A stretch of 64,000 bases of DNA from Peptococcaceae bacterium UBA6116 (lineage in GTDB: Bacteria; Bacillota; Desulfitobacteriia; Desulfitobacteriales; Syntrophobotulaceae), in contig DIWC01000041.1 of NCBI GenBank assembly GCA_002423425.1, positions 1-64,000 on the forward strand, written 5' to 3'. Positions 51,201-59,630 of the stretch are shown piece by piece; within the stretch, counting starts at the first letter, position 1; each line of letters starts with the position of its first letter. Below the pieces are notes generated by a model, which worked only from the letters and a program-made list of their open reading frames with translations, ran no database searches and had not been told where the DNA came from. The position numbers and the translations under genes were made by a program.

Positions 51201-52861
51201 TTTTCTTGTTTTGTGGTGGATGTAGAAACCGGTGTGTCAAATTCGCCAATGCAGTTATAAACGATTTTGATGCGCTGTACTCGTCTGCCATCAATGCGCT
51301 CTGCCTTGTAAATATAGACTTTTTCAACAAACTCCCGGATGATCTCCGCTGTGATTTCCTTTATATCTGTGTACTTCCGTACCAAGGCGAGGAAGTGGTC
51401 AACACCCAGTGCGCTTTCCTTTTCCTCGGTCATAGTGTATTTCAGCTCTGCCACTCGGCTTTCAAGGATATGCTGCTCAGCTTCGTAGCTGGCGGTCATT
51501 TTAGCAAAACGCTCATCTGAAATCTTACCTTCGATATTATCCTCATAAAGCCTCTGAATAATTTCATCCAGCTTGTTGATGCGAGCTTGTGACTGCTCTA
51601 ATTCTCGTTTAGTGTCACGCATACTCCTATCAAGATCTATCCTTGTTTTCTTGGTAACCATCTCCACAAATTCATCCTCATGGTCTCTGGCAAAGGCCGT
51701 TACACGACGGATACCGTCAAGGAGCAGTTCCTCAACGACCACATTGCGTATCTGGTGAGAAGTGCATCCACCTTTGATTTTACGATAGGTAGCACACACA
51801 AAATGCTCTTTGTCATGCTCCCAACCTCTGTGGCGTACTTGGTACAGCTTGTTACCACAATCAGCACAGAAGAGCATACCGGAGAGGATTGGCATTTCTC
51901 CCATCGGTGTAAGCCTGCGTCTGCCATCTCGGATTTTCTGTACTACTTCGAACACTGGCTCCTCGATGATTGCTTCGTGGGTATTCTCGAAAATCTGCCA
52001 TTCAGACGGGTCGTTCTTAAGCTGTTTTTTATTTTTGTAGGACTTGCGATAGGTCTTGAAATTCACCGTATGCCCTAAATACTCCTGCCTTGAAAGCATA
52101 TGAACGATTGTGCTACCTCGCCAGATGTAATCATCGTCATGGCCTCTATTGTCAGGAATATTGATTCCGCTTGCCTTTGCATGAGCCGTTGGATTCATTA
52201 TCCTTCTTTCACTGAATTCTTTAGCTATCTGCGTAGGACCATAACCTTGCATACACAAATGAAATGCTTCTTTTACCGCTTTGGCTGCTTCTTCATCAAC
52301 AATCCAATGCGTCTTATCTTCCGGGTCCTTGATGTAGCCATAAGGTGGATTGGTGCAGAGCGGCTTGCCGGACTGACCTTTTGACTTAAAGACGGAGCGG
52401 ATTTTTTTGCTCGTGTCCTTGGCATACCATTCGTTGATGATATTGAGGAACGGTGTAAAGTCGCTGTCCTGCTGATTGGCACTGTCCACATTGTTATTTA
52501 TGGCAATGAAGCGAATGTCGGAGCCGGGGAAAAGCACTTCGGTGTAATAACCTACTTTGAGGTAGTCTCTACCAAGACGGCTCATATCCTTTACAATGAT
52601 GGTGCTGACATTGCCTTCTTCCGTTTGTGCAATAAGACGCTGCCAGTCAGGACGTTCAAAGTTTGTGCCGCTGTAGCCATCGTCAACAAAGAACTCTGTG
52701 TTACCAAATCCGTTGTCATCAGCGTATTTCTGTAAAATAGCTTTCTGGTTTTTAATGCTGTTGCTGTCACCTTGCGACTCGTCATCACGAGAAAGGCGGC
52801 AGTAGAATGCGGTGATTTTATCGATATTCTTCACAGTAGTATTTGACTGTCTATTATTCAT
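51191..52861 (-). CDS. Large serine recombinase (TnpX-like)
   Basis: Integrates and excises the element by serine-mediated strand exchange. 556 residues from ATG 52861, which has AAAGGAGG; an upstream ATG at 52888 lies over that RBS. The N-terminal resolvase domain holds AFYCRLSRDDESQGDSNSI with catalytic Ser in YCRLSRDD, then VDDGYSGTNFERPDW and VKDMSRLGRDYLKVGYY. The recombinase domain carries NPPYGYI and a zinc ribbon (MLFCADCGNKLYQVRH ... CATYRKIKGGCTSH), followed by a long coiled coil and a C-terminal DUF4368-like part with IREFVEKVYIYKAER. Tn4451/TnpX and related clostridial elements are the closest type. It transcribes towards sigK. Confidence 0.94.
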   Translation of the reverse strand: MNNRQSNTTVKNIDKITAFYCRLSRDDESQGDSNSIKNQKAILQKYADDNGFGNTEFFVDDGYSGTNFERPDWQRLIAQTEEGNVSTIIVKDMSRLGRDYLKVGYYTEVLFPGSDIRFIAINNNVDSANQQDSDFTPFLNIINEWYAKDTSKKIRSVFKSKGQSGKPLCTNPPYGYIKDPEDKTHWIVDEEAAKAVKEAFHLCMQGYGPTQIAKEFSERRIMNPTAHAKASGINIPDNRGHDDDYIWRGSTIVHMLSRQEYLGHTVNFKTYRKSYKNKKQLKNDPSEWQIFENTHEAIIEEPVFEVVQKIRDGRRRLTPMGEMPILSGMLFCADCGNKLYQVRHRGWEHDKEHFVCATYRKIKGGCTSHQIRNVVVEELLLDGIRRVTAFARDHEDEFVEMVTKKTRIDLDRSMRDTKRELEQSQARINKLDEIIQRLYEDNIEGKISDERFAKMTASYEAEQHILESRVAELKYTMTEEKESALGVDHFLALVRKYTDIKEITAEIIREFVEKVYIYKAERIDGRRVQRIKIVYNCIGEFDTPVSTSTTKQEKSA

Positions 52862-52938
52862 GTTTTCCTCCTTTCCGACAGTCTTCAAGCGGTACTCTAT
52901 ATTCCCGTACTACTGTGAAGAAGTCAAGTTAATGGGGG

Positions 52939-53094
52939 CTAAGATGCCTTTATTTCAAGGCTTTTGGTGTCATTCATTATCATGCGTTTTAGCTTGTCAT
53001 AAGCAGTCTCTTTGGCAGCACTGCTGACTGCAGATTCTATAATGTAGAGCGTGTCACCAATCTGCTTTGTTGTTGTGCTTATGGTAGTTTCCAT
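52939..53094 (-). CDS. TnpW-like small protein
   Basis: 51 residues, too short for ordinary gene calling. METTISTTTKQIGDTLYIIE followed by KETAYDKLKRMIMND resembles the TnpW family of small proteins encoded beside large serine recombinases in Tn4451-type elements. RBS AAAGGAGGAG at seven bases. It is 80 bases upstream of the recombinase on the same strand. Function unknown. Confidence 0.65.
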   Translation of the reverse strand: METTISTTTKQIGDTLYIIESAVSSAAKETAYDKLKRMIMNDTKSLEIKAS

Positions 53095-53158
53095 AGCAAC
53101 TCCTCCTTTGGTTGATATATGTTGTATAGATATATTAAAAAAGTACTTGATTTTGTTA

Positions 53159-53205
53159 TAGTATGGTGCTACTATAACAGTAACTACTAAAGTAGCACCA
53201 TACTA
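53159..53205. promoter_or_regulatory. 15-bp perfect inverted repeat, candidate operator
   Basis: TAGTATGGTGCTACT (53159-53173) and AGTAGCACCATACTA (53191-53205) are fully complementary around 17 bases. It sits 25 bases before the plus-strand gene at 53230 and upstream of the divergent tnpW-recombinase genes, so it could bind one regulator controlling both. The core GTGCTACT is reminiscent of the iteron sequence further right. Confidence 0.65.
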
Positions 53206-53229
53206 AACTGAATAGAAAGGAATATTTAT

Positions 53230-53589
53230 ATGCGTATTTATTCAAATTACTCACAAAAAGATTATGATGTTGTTATCGACTTGGCCGAACAATTAGGCTT
53301 TAGCCCATCAGCTTTCCAGCGATACTGTGTAATGCTATATGCAGACAAAAGAGGTAATACAACCCCACTCACAGCTTTGAAATCAAAAATGTTATCCAGT
53401 ATTCAGCAGAAAAAAAGTGGAGAAACATTTATCGTTTCTTCTCTAGTACCAGATGAGTGGCCAAGCTTATCACGTAGCGATAAAATGTCATTAGCTAAGC
53501 AATTAGCATTGCATGTAAGAAACAATCCTCAAAGATATAAAATATCCTCTGTATCTAAAGGGAAGACTAACATTTATGTGGTTTTATAG
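53230..53589 (+). CDS. Small protein, DUF1413-like C-terminus
   Basis: 119 residues. The N-terminus (YSQKDYDVVIDLAEQLGFSP) may be a ribbon-helix-helix or short helical domain. The C-terminal half, SLVPDEWPSLSRSDKMSLAK then RYKISSVSKGKTNIYVV, resembles DUF1413. RBS AAAGGAA. It is the only plus-strand gene in the left half of the element and has a strong palindrome in its leader, so it could be a regulator. Family call tentative. Confidence 0.55.
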   Translation: MRIYSNYSQKDYDVVIDLAEQLGFSPSAFQRYCVMLYADKRGNTTPLTALKSKMLSSIQQKKSGETFIVSSLVPDEWPSLSRSDKMSLAKQLALHVRNNPQRYKISSVSKGKTNIYVVL

Positions 53590-53816
53590 TTTTTAGACCG
53601 GTTGGGGGTGGTCTGATCTCTACAACTTTTCATCTCGGACAGCGGCGTGGGGCTTCGTGTTGAAAAACGCGCTTTCAAAGGGGGTATTAAAGCCACAACC
53701 GAGATAAACTGCACATAATTGCGGTAAACATGATGTGTATTTCATCTTGAAAGAGTAAATTTTTCAAAGAAAAAGACACAACAGATGATTCCACTGTGCC
53801 TTTCCCAATAGATCTT
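53590..53816. other. Convergent intergenic region, no gene seen
   Basis: Spacer between the DUF1413-like gene and the capsid gene, which converge. ATCTCGG near 53633 can pair with CCGAGAT near 53700, so an imperfect hairpin is possible; no good terminator T-run was found. No ORF of interest. Confidence 0.4.
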
Positions 53817-54764
53817 TTAGCCGAGGGCTTCAGTAATTTGAATAACCTTTACTGCCTCAGGTCGGATAAGTTTTCCGTCAAGGAACTCATAGGCCAAATA
53901 CCCAAGCTGGTCAAGGGCAGCAAACTTTTCGGTAAGTGTCCGAACACCGATGGGCTTTCTGCCGATAACCCAGTAGTAGCTGAAGTCACCGAAGGCGATA
54001 GGCTTGGAGCCGGACTCTGCATCCGGCATGAACTCTGACATAATGACCTTCTTGCCCAGAATGGTATCATCACTGTCACGCCAGAGGTAGTTGCCTGCGT
54101 TGTCCTTAAGAGTACGCAATGCAAGTGCAGTTACATCGTTCATCAGCCATACTGCATTTTTGCGGTATTCCGGTTTTACAGAGAAGTACAAGCCGAGAAC
54201 ATCATCATAGGTTATTTCACTGATTGTCGCAGCAACTTCCGCTCCGTCGGCGGCATTTAAAATACCTGTGGGCATTTCAGCTCCGTTCCCATTGATAAAG
54301 GCATTATCCTCAGCCCTACCAAAGTTCTTTGCAAAGCGTTTGATAAGGTAATTTTCAATGTCAAAGCTGGTGTCATGTATGAAGGCTTCGTCCATTTTTA
54401 CCAAAGCAGCCAGTTTCCAACTGTCTACGGTATTTACGGTGAAATCTTCGATACCATCGTAAATGGGGATGGCATCATTTTCTGCTACCCACTGGGCCAG
54501 ATCGTTACTGTCTTTGGCGAAAATGCGGTAGCCTGACCCGTATGCTTTTATGACTGTACCGATACCGCGGAATAGGCTTTCCTTTTCAAGAGCGGTCATA
54601 TACTTGTTATCCGATGAATTTGGCATTGCATAAAGCCCGGTTCCGGTGCTGTAGCCTTTTGAAAGTTCATCGAAACTGCTGTCATGTCCGCGCATGGCAT
54701 TCCAGAAGTGCTTATCATATTCTGGCGAGCCGGTATAAGGTAATCGTTCAGTGTAAGTGCTCAT
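53817..54764 (-). CDS. HK97-type phage major capsid protein
   Basis: 315 residues from ATG 54764 with AAGGAGGG; the frame extends nine codons further. The N-terminal 60 residues are a short delta-like segment, then the HK97 core: VNTVDSWKLAALVKMDEAFI, NYLIKRFAKNFGRAEDNAFI with GNGAEMPTGIL, the P-domain and E-loop region, and KPIAFGDFSYYWVIGRKPIG with VRTLTEKFAALDQLGYLAYE near the end. It would build an icosahedral shell. No protease, portal, terminase or tail gene is visible in the element's 12.8 kb, so it is a lone capsid. An encapsulin is less likely because the sequence is phage-type. Confidence 0.85.
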   Translation of the reverse strand: MSTYTERLPYTGSPEYDKHFWNAMRGHDSSFDELSKGYSTGTGLYAMPNSSDNKYMTALEKESLFRGIGTVIKAYGSGYRIFAKDSNDLAQWVAENDAIPIYDGIEDFTVNTVDSWKLAALVKMDEAFIHDTSFDIENYLIKRFAKNFGRAEDNAFINGNGAEMPTGILNAADGAEVAATISEITYDDVLGLYFSVKPEYRKNAVWLMNDVTALALRTLKDNAGNYLWRDSDDTILGKKVIMSEFMPDAESGSKPIAFGDFSYYWVIGRKPIGVRTLTEKFAALDQLGYLAYEFLDGKLIRPEAVKVIQITEALG

Positions 54765-54777
54765 CGTTTTTCCCTCC

Positions 54778-55089
54778 TTATTTCTTGTCACAAACAGGGC
54801 ATCTGTATAGGCCCAGTTTGTTGTAACTGAGTGGTCTGCTGATTTGCTTTAGCATACCGCTTTGACAATCGGGGCAATGGATATCATAGGCGAAAGCCAT
54901 TTCCATATTGTGATCCTGTTTTGTGTGGAGACGATAATACTTGTGCAGTTTTCCATGCTCATCTTCAACAATGGAATCTGACAGGAATAAATCACACATG
55001 TTTTCTGCGTATTCATCAGAGTAGTATGAGTGTTGCGGGCGAAGGAGCGTTCCTTCCTTGTTCATTTTTGAAAGTGGATAGTTTGCCAT
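54778..55089 (-). CDS. Small zinc-ribbon protein
   Basis: 103 residues. IHCPDCQSGMLKQI and LYRCPVCDKK give two CxxC knuckles. The N-terminal part (QHSYYSDEYAENMCDLF) is not recognised. RBS TAGGAGGAA. Stops 14 bases before the capsid start on the same strand, so the two are cotranscribed; a scaffold or capsid accessory role is an inference from position only. Confidence 0.7.
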   Translation of the reverse strand: MANYPLSKMNKEGTLLRPQHSYYSDEYAENMCDLFLSDSIVEDEHGKLHKYYRLHTKQDHNMEMAFAYDIHCPDCQSGMLKQISRPLSYNKLGLYRCPVCDKK

Positions 55090-55221
55090 TTTAAATTCCT
55101 CCTAAATTATTTTTGTTTAGCTCATTTTTGAGCAAAAGCTATATCAACTGTCTGAGTAAAGATTCCTGCGTTCATTTCATGCTGTTTTCCTCCCTTCATA
55201 AAGATGCGTATTGAGAATTTT
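55090..55221 (-). other. Leader between iterons and zinc-ribbon gene
   Basis: Contains a 17-codon frame (55122-55175, MNAGIFTQTVDIAFAQK) behind GGGAGG. AGCTCA (from 55119) and TGAGCA (55129-) fold into a hairpin over its 3' end. It may be a leader peptide; no other feature seen. Confidence 0.35.
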
Positions 55222-55525
55222 GGTAGCAGTAGTAGCAGTACTGGTAGCAGAACTTTTCGGAACTGCTACTGCTTAAAAGCTAGGTATATCAAGGCTTTAA
55301 GGCTTGTTGGTAGCAGTAGTAGCATTAGAGGGCGTGTTGATATTCACACTCCCTATAATCTTTGTATTCTTTAATTCTTCCTTACAAACTTTTTTGAAAT
55401 TCTGCTGAGAAGTTGAAAGAACTGCTACAACTGCTACCGATAGCACTGAAAGTCTTGCACTGTGGGCATTTGAGGTGGTAGCAGTTGTGATTATTACTGC
55501 TACCGGCACTGCTACTTCTGCTACC
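55222..55525. repeat. 12-copy 9-bp iteron array (GGTAGCAGT)
   Basis: Copies of GGTAGCAGT or one-mismatch forms: plus strand at 55222, 55231, 55243, 55309, 55318 and 55477; inverted (ACTGCTACC) at 55262, 55421, 55430, 55496, 55508 and 55517. Several abut exactly. They lie just downstream of the primase-helicase gene, where P4-type replicons have the origin and iterons read by the primase's own DNA-binding domain. A short open frame (55297-55527) covers part of it but has no RBS. Confidence 0.75.
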
Positions 55526-55529
55526 ATTT

Positions 55530-57821
55530 TTATAAGAACTCAGTTCTGTCATAGCCATATTCCCTTGAAAACTGATCTTTTGCCTCATTTGTAATCGAAT
55601 AATTCTTATAGTAGGTATTACCGTTCTGCCGGGTGGTGATGGCTGTAAAGTCTGCTCCAAGGTGTGAAGCGAGAGTTTCCCTAAATTCCTTTGCCGTTTT
55701 AGCAAAACCGTTATTGTTTTCCCGGCACCAACCTTGATAAACCTTGAAGATGCGGCCTGTGGTGCAGTGCTTGTTGATTTTCCCATCTGGCCATTCACAC
55801 ATACACTCCTCAAAGAAGGAGATCACTGTGTTGTTCTCTGCCATGTATTTTTCTCTCGCGAGGCTTACGCTGTCCGGCTCGGAGAACCTGAAGCCATTGG
55901 CGATGATTGCCTGCAGGGCCTTGACCGCTTTGAAGACGATGCCATCACGCTCGGCATACATTTTATCGAGGAGCGTTTTGTCCTGCTTGTCTTTTGGAAT
56001 GACATTAGGGCAGCGTACAACCATAATGCGGTCATAGACCCACTTGCCATCATCGCCGCCGAACTTGGGAAGTTTGTTCATGCAAAACCAGAGCAGGCCG
56101 TTATAGGTGAACTCAAAGGCTTGTTGTCCTTTGAATTCAGCAAAAAGGCTATCACCACCAACTGTTTTCTTAAAAATTTTCATTTCAACTACCGCGAGAA
56201 AACTCATATCTGAACTACCGGCAAGGCGCGTATTGTAAATTGCACCAGTACCAAATCTGGATTCGATTTCTCTCAGATCAATGCCGATAAAGTTTCCTTT
56301 ACCAAGCAAACGCTCAACAAGGCTCTTTAGCTGAGATTTGCCGGTGTCACCATCACCTACAAGGAAGAGCGCCTTTTTCATTCGCCATCCCTTGACGTTC
56401 GAGATGCATACTCCGATAAACTCAAGAAGCAGTTGCTCGATGGCTTTATCACCGTTGGTGAGAGTGTGCATATATCTGTCAAACACAGGTGTAGGTGTTT
56501 CTCTGCCTGTCCAGCTACATGGGATTTGTATCGTGGAAAGGATATCCGGGGAGTGTGGAGCAAGGGTGGCGTTGCTTTCGGTTATGCGGAGCAAACCATT
56601 GCTGAAATTGATTAAATCCTCATTGGCGTTTAAATCATCCTGGCTGACATAGTTAAGGTCGGTAATAACTTGATTGTATGCCTCAGTAACCTTGCCCATG
56701 GATACAAGTTCTTCGTCATATCCGGCAATGTAACCTTTCATGACACCTTTGAGCATATCGGGGGCATATAGCCGATAATAACCGTCTTCATATACATAGA
56801 TGAGAAGAGCCTGTCTACCGTTGTCACGGACGAGGATATAATGCAGTTGCTCCCGTGTCCACTTTGCCAGTAGTGGCGAAAACACGTATGGTGCTCCTTT
56901 TTCATCGAACTTTATAAAGTACGGGTGTTCCATCCGAGAACGGTGAAAGACATCATGGCAGGCTTCGATTCCGATGTTGATTGTGGCCTCACGGTAATCG
57001 TCACGCTCCCACTTGTCCCGGTATAGTGCAGAATCCCGAAATACAGCATCAATAGCATCGGGATCGGGGCCGGTGCGGAAAGCAATAATAGCGCATAGCG
57101 CTGCATCCGCTTCTGACTGTGATCCATAATCGCTGAAATCGCCCTCATCATAAAGTTTTCTAAATTTCTCTCCGTTTTTCTGCTTACGCAGATTGCAAGC
57201 AATATCGAAGTCGGCGCGGTCACCGTCACGCTTGGCACTGTACTTGGCTTTTTCCTTGCGGCGCATATTTTTATCAAGTGTCGTAATTACTGCTGCAGTA
57301 CATTCACGCAGAGGCTTATCCTCGATGATGTTTCCGGTATAGGCGGCGAAGCGATTTGTGATGCCACCGATATACAGTTCCATATCGTTGTTGGGATTCT
57401 TCATATAGAACTGGCGATCAAGTTTAATTTTTCCGTCTTTGTCAACGTAGGTAGGGATTTGTGTAAAATCACACTTGCCATATTGGTGAATCCCTTTACC
57501 GCTGACCGAGTATTCTGCATAAGAATCATGCCTCGCTAAAATCGTCTGCACTAGCGGATCTGTAAGCTCTTTATGGTCGATGTCGATGAAGTAATAGCCT
57601 TTCGGTATCTTGAAACCGACACCGGCGGCAATGGTGTTATGCTTCTTTGCTTTTACTGCCTCATTGTATGTAACCCATGTATGAGACCATTTATCATCAG
57701 TTCCGGTTGGGCCGCCTCCGGCCGCTAAAGGTTTCTTTGTTGGTTTGCCATTTTGGTCTGTTGACCATCGCCATAGCATCCATATCTTCATATCCATCAG
57801 TTCCTGCATTGCATTAGCCAT
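55530..57821 (-). CDS. P4-type primase-helicase (D5-like), replication protein
   Basis: 763 residues from ATG 57821 (AGGAGGTG upstream; GTG 57830 is too close to that RBS). The N-terminal part is a PrimPol-like domain: KIWMLWRWSTDQNGKPTKKP, GYYFIDIDHKELTD with Asp-x-Asp, and SVSGKGIHQYGKC. About 430-640: helicase SF3/D5 core with Walker A ALFLVGDGDTGKSQLKSLVE, then GSSDMSFLAVVEMKIFK, the Walker B-like MNKLPKFGGDDGKW. The C-terminal part (RIFKVYQGWCRENNNGFAKT) is a winged-helix DNA-binding domain of the P4 family. It would initiate and unwind at the iterons encoded directly after its stop codon. Confidence 0.88.
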   Translation of the reverse strand: MANAMQELMDMKIWMLWRWSTDQNGKPTKKPLAAGGGPTGTDDKWSHTWVTYNEAVKAKKHNTIAAGVGFKIPKGYYFIDIDHKELTDPLVQTILARHDSYAEYSVSGKGIHQYGKCDFTQIPTYVDKDGKIKLDRQFYMKNPNNDMELYIGGITNRFAAYTGNIIEDKPLRECTAAVITTLDKNMRRKEKAKYSAKRDGDRADFDIACNLRKQKNGEKFRKLYDEGDFSDYGSQSEADAALCAIIAFRTGPDPDAIDAVFRDSALYRDKWERDDYREATINIGIEACHDVFHRSRMEHPYFIKFDEKGAPYVFSPLLAKWTREQLHYILVRDNGRQALLIYVYEDGYYRLYAPDMLKGVMKGYIAGYDEELVSMGKVTEAYNQVITDLNYVSQDDLNANEDLINFSNGLLRITESNATLAPHSPDILSTIQIPCSWTGRETPTPVFDRYMHTLTNGDKAIEQLLLEFIGVCISNVKGWRMKKALFLVGDGDTGKSQLKSLVERLLGKGNFIGIDLREIESRFGTGAIYNTRLAGSSDMSFLAVVEMKIFKKTVGGDSLFAEFKGQQAFEFTYNGLLWFCMNKLPKFGGDDGKWVYDRIMVVRCPNVIPKDKQDKTLLDKMYAERDGIVFKAVKALQAIIANGFRFSEPDSVSLAREKYMAENNTVISFFEECMCEWPDGKINKHCTTGRIFKVYQGWCRENNNGFAKTAKEFRETLASHLGADFTAITTRQNGNTYYKNYSITNEAKDQFSREYGYDRTEFL

Positions 57822-57857
57822 CTCGTTCACCTCCTCTCCGTAAAAGTTGCTTTTTCA

Positions 57858-58034
57858 TTATTTGTGCGCCGAGTTTTTGATTAGCCATTCCTTATAGGCA
57901 TCAACCGGGATTAAAATTCTCGTACCGATTCGTATGGTGGGGAATCCCGCTGATTTTACAAGTTCGTAGGCTTTCGGTAGGCTAATGCCCATCTGTGCCG
58001 ATAGCTCCTGCACGCTCATGGTCGTTTTTTCCAT
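57858..58034 (-). CDS. Excisionase-like helix-turn-helix (AlpA/MerR-type)
   Basis: 58 residues from ATG 58034, after AAGGAGGAAAG; the frame extends upstream to 58085. MSVQELSAQMGISLPKAYEL is a MerR-type helix-turn-helix and FPTIRIGTRILIPVDAYKEW the wing that AlpA/Xis-like excisionase proteins share. Directs recombination by bending DNA or activates the element's genes. First gene of the minus-strand replication-capsid operon. Confidence 0.85.
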   Translation of the reverse strand: MEKTTMSVQELSAQMGISLPKAYELVKSAGFPTIRIGTRILIPVDAYKEWLIKNSAHK

Positions 58035-58281
58035 TTGCTCTTTCCTCCTTAATTTGATAGTTGTTTTGGTTTCTACATCCACCATTCGCTACTGTTCCTA
58101 AAGCAGCCACCTGTTCGTGGTCTCTTTGTATTCGTTTGCAGTAGGGGCGCTCCGGTTTTCACCATCGTGGCGGCGGCACTGCAAAAGTATCTCTTGCGGG
58201 TGGACTATTCAGTTGTCAAGGAACTCCGAAACAAGGGCTTTTACAATTTACTCTTGTTTTCAATGCCATCGTATAATAGAA

Positions 58282-58312
58282 TGTAAGCGAAGTATAATTC
58301 TCAACGCTTACA
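58282..58312. promoter_or_regulatory. Inverted repeat TGTAAGCG/CGCTTACA
   Basis: TGTAAGCG (58282-58289) and CGCTTACA (58305-58312) 30 bases before the next plus-strand start; a further GAATGTAA...TTACATTC pair overlaps it. Candidate operator for the DUF6076-like gene. Confidence 0.5.
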
Positions 58313-58341
58313 TAAACAATTACATTCAAAGGGTGAATATT

Positions 58342-59292
58342 ATGAAACAATTACCGGTAATAAATCTCAGTTTTGTCGAGATTGGCGGCGTAGGTGAAAT
58401 GGTATACAGGGCTGTGCGATTTCCTGAGTATATCCCTGACTATGACGATGACGGCGAAATCATCAAACCTATATTCACAGGGGGGCATGCTCCCCAGAGC
58501 GGTACTGATACTTCTCTAACTGGCCAAGAACTGTTGGTTAGCCTATGTAATCTTTACGGTAAATTAAATAACCCAGATAGCACTGTTTCGATTACAGATA
58601 CCGTCTGGGATTGGTGTAGGAGTAATATTCATCCTTATGAAATTGATAGTCTTTATGAACTGCTGGAAAACGAAAAGTTTGCACACATTACTTACATGGA
58701 TATAATCCAGAAAGATGCTACTTTCAGCATAAAACGATTCCTAAAGGATTTGTGCGACTTAGGTACGGTCTTTGAACTGTACTTTGCCTTGAGAAGAATT
58801 AAATACTACGGCGAAATTGACTACGCGAGAAATCTCTATTATGAAGGTAGGCTTTGTGACAGTCTCGCTTTTCTTGAACGATATAGGCAATATGAGGATG
58901 ATGAAGAATACAAGGCTCATATTTTAGAGAATTACAATGACCATATATTACAAGTGATTGATATGTTCCCAGACTTCCGAATGAGACTAAAATTAGATAA
59001 GAAAACAGGCAAGGTAATGTACGGAGCCGACATTCAGTCGGTATTTGATATTTGTTGGTATACCTTTTCCAGAATGGTAGCTGACGTTGCTCCACCGGTA
59101 GATGAAGATCTAAAATATTTTGAGTCACAAGGCTCCATACTCTCTTGTCTTGCTTGTGGTAAATATTTTGTGCGACATTCGAGCCGTCAACTATATTGTG
59201 ACAGTTGGGATTGCCAAGCTGAGCGTAATCGTAGAAACAGACGAGCCAGCTATGCTCGAAAAAAGGCCGCTGAAGCTGAAGGCATAAAATAA
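58342..59292 (+). CDS. Zinc-finger protein of unknown function (DUF6076-like)
   Basis: 316 residues from ATG 58342; a longer frame from 58117 lacks an RBS. The C-terminus has CLACGKYFVRHSSRQLYCDS and a CQAERNRRNRRASYARKK tail, so a CxxC...CxxxxC zinc knuckle with basic DNA-contacting tail. The rest is mainly helical with acidic patches. Its general shape matches DUF6076 or CGNR-like proteins seen in Firmicutes mobile elements; a regulatory role is possible. A terminator-like hairpin follows at 59303-59340. Confidence 0.55.
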   Translation: MKQLPVINLSFVEIGGVGEMVYRAVRFPEYIPDYDDDGEIIKPIFTGGHAPQSGTDTSLTGQELLVSLCNLYGKLNNPDSTVSITDTVWDWCRSNIHPYEIDSLYELLENEKFAHITYMDIIQKDATFSIKRFLKDLCDLGTVFELYFALRRIKYYGEIDYARNLYYEGRLCDSLAFLERYRQYEDDEEYKAHILENYNDHILQVIDMFPDFRMRLKLDKKTGKVMYGADIQSVFDICWYTFSRMVADVAPPVDEDLKYFESQGSILSCLACGKYFVRHSSRQLYCDSWDCQAERNRRNRRASYARKKAAEAEGIK

Positions 59293-59302
59293 AAATAAGA
59301 CC

Positions 59303-59340
59303 TTGCTACCATGCCCAGTGTGAGCAGAGTAGCAGGGCTT
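59303..59340 (+). terminator. Terminator after the zinc-finger gene
   Basis: CCTTGCTA and TAGCAGGG pair (with G-U) around a loop, followed by CTTTGTTT. Confidence 0.55.
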
Positions 59341-59412
59341 TGTTTCATTTACATATAGAAATTTTCACTTTTTCGTGATATACTATTTGTAAATCTCTGT
59401 TGGAGGTGCAAT

Positions 59413-59625
59413 ATGGCAGTTAGCTACAAAAAACTTTTTCACATGATGATTGAAAAAGATATGACGAATGCTCAATTGCAGCAGCAAGCAGGTTTTAGTG
59501 CAAATATTATTACAAGGCTAAAGCGCAATGGTTACATTTCGCTTGAAAGCATAGAAAGTATATGCCGGGTTATGAATTGCGGCGTTGACGATATTTTAGA
59601 ATTTATATCAGACAATGAGGGATGA
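59413..59625 (+). CDS. Xre-family regulator
   Basis: 70 residues. LFHMMIEKDMTNAQLQQQAG and ANIITRLKRNGYISLESIES form a Cro/CI-type helix-turn-helix, ending MNCGVDDILEFI. Such short regulators often precede restriction-modification or methyltransferase genes in Firmicutes. RBS GGAGGTG. Its stop overlaps the following gene, so the two are translationally coupled. Confidence 0.88.
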   Translation: MAVSYKKLFHMMIEKDMTNAQLQQQAGFSANIITRLKRNGYISLESIESICRVMNCGVDDILEFISDNEG

Positions 59626-59630
59626 TCCAA

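Noticed and set aside
50233..52861. A skin element splitting sigK
   Set aside because: sigK reads through as one full 248-residue frame with pro-sequence and region 4, so the recombinase element lies beside it, not in it.
53817..54764. An encapsulin nanocompartment
   Set aside because: The sequence has phage-type P-domain and E-loop features, no cargo enzyme gene beside it, and it is in a mobile element with primase and recombinase.
55222..55525. A CRISPR array
   Set aside because: The repeats are 9 bp, in both orientations, irregularly spaced and without unique spacers of constant size; iterons fit better. No cas genes were seen in the window.
55297..55527. A 76-residue protein (Val/Ala/Thr-rich) after the primase gene
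   Set aside because: No RBS, its composition is dictated by the GTAGCAGT repeats, and another frame is equally open; treated as iteron DNA.
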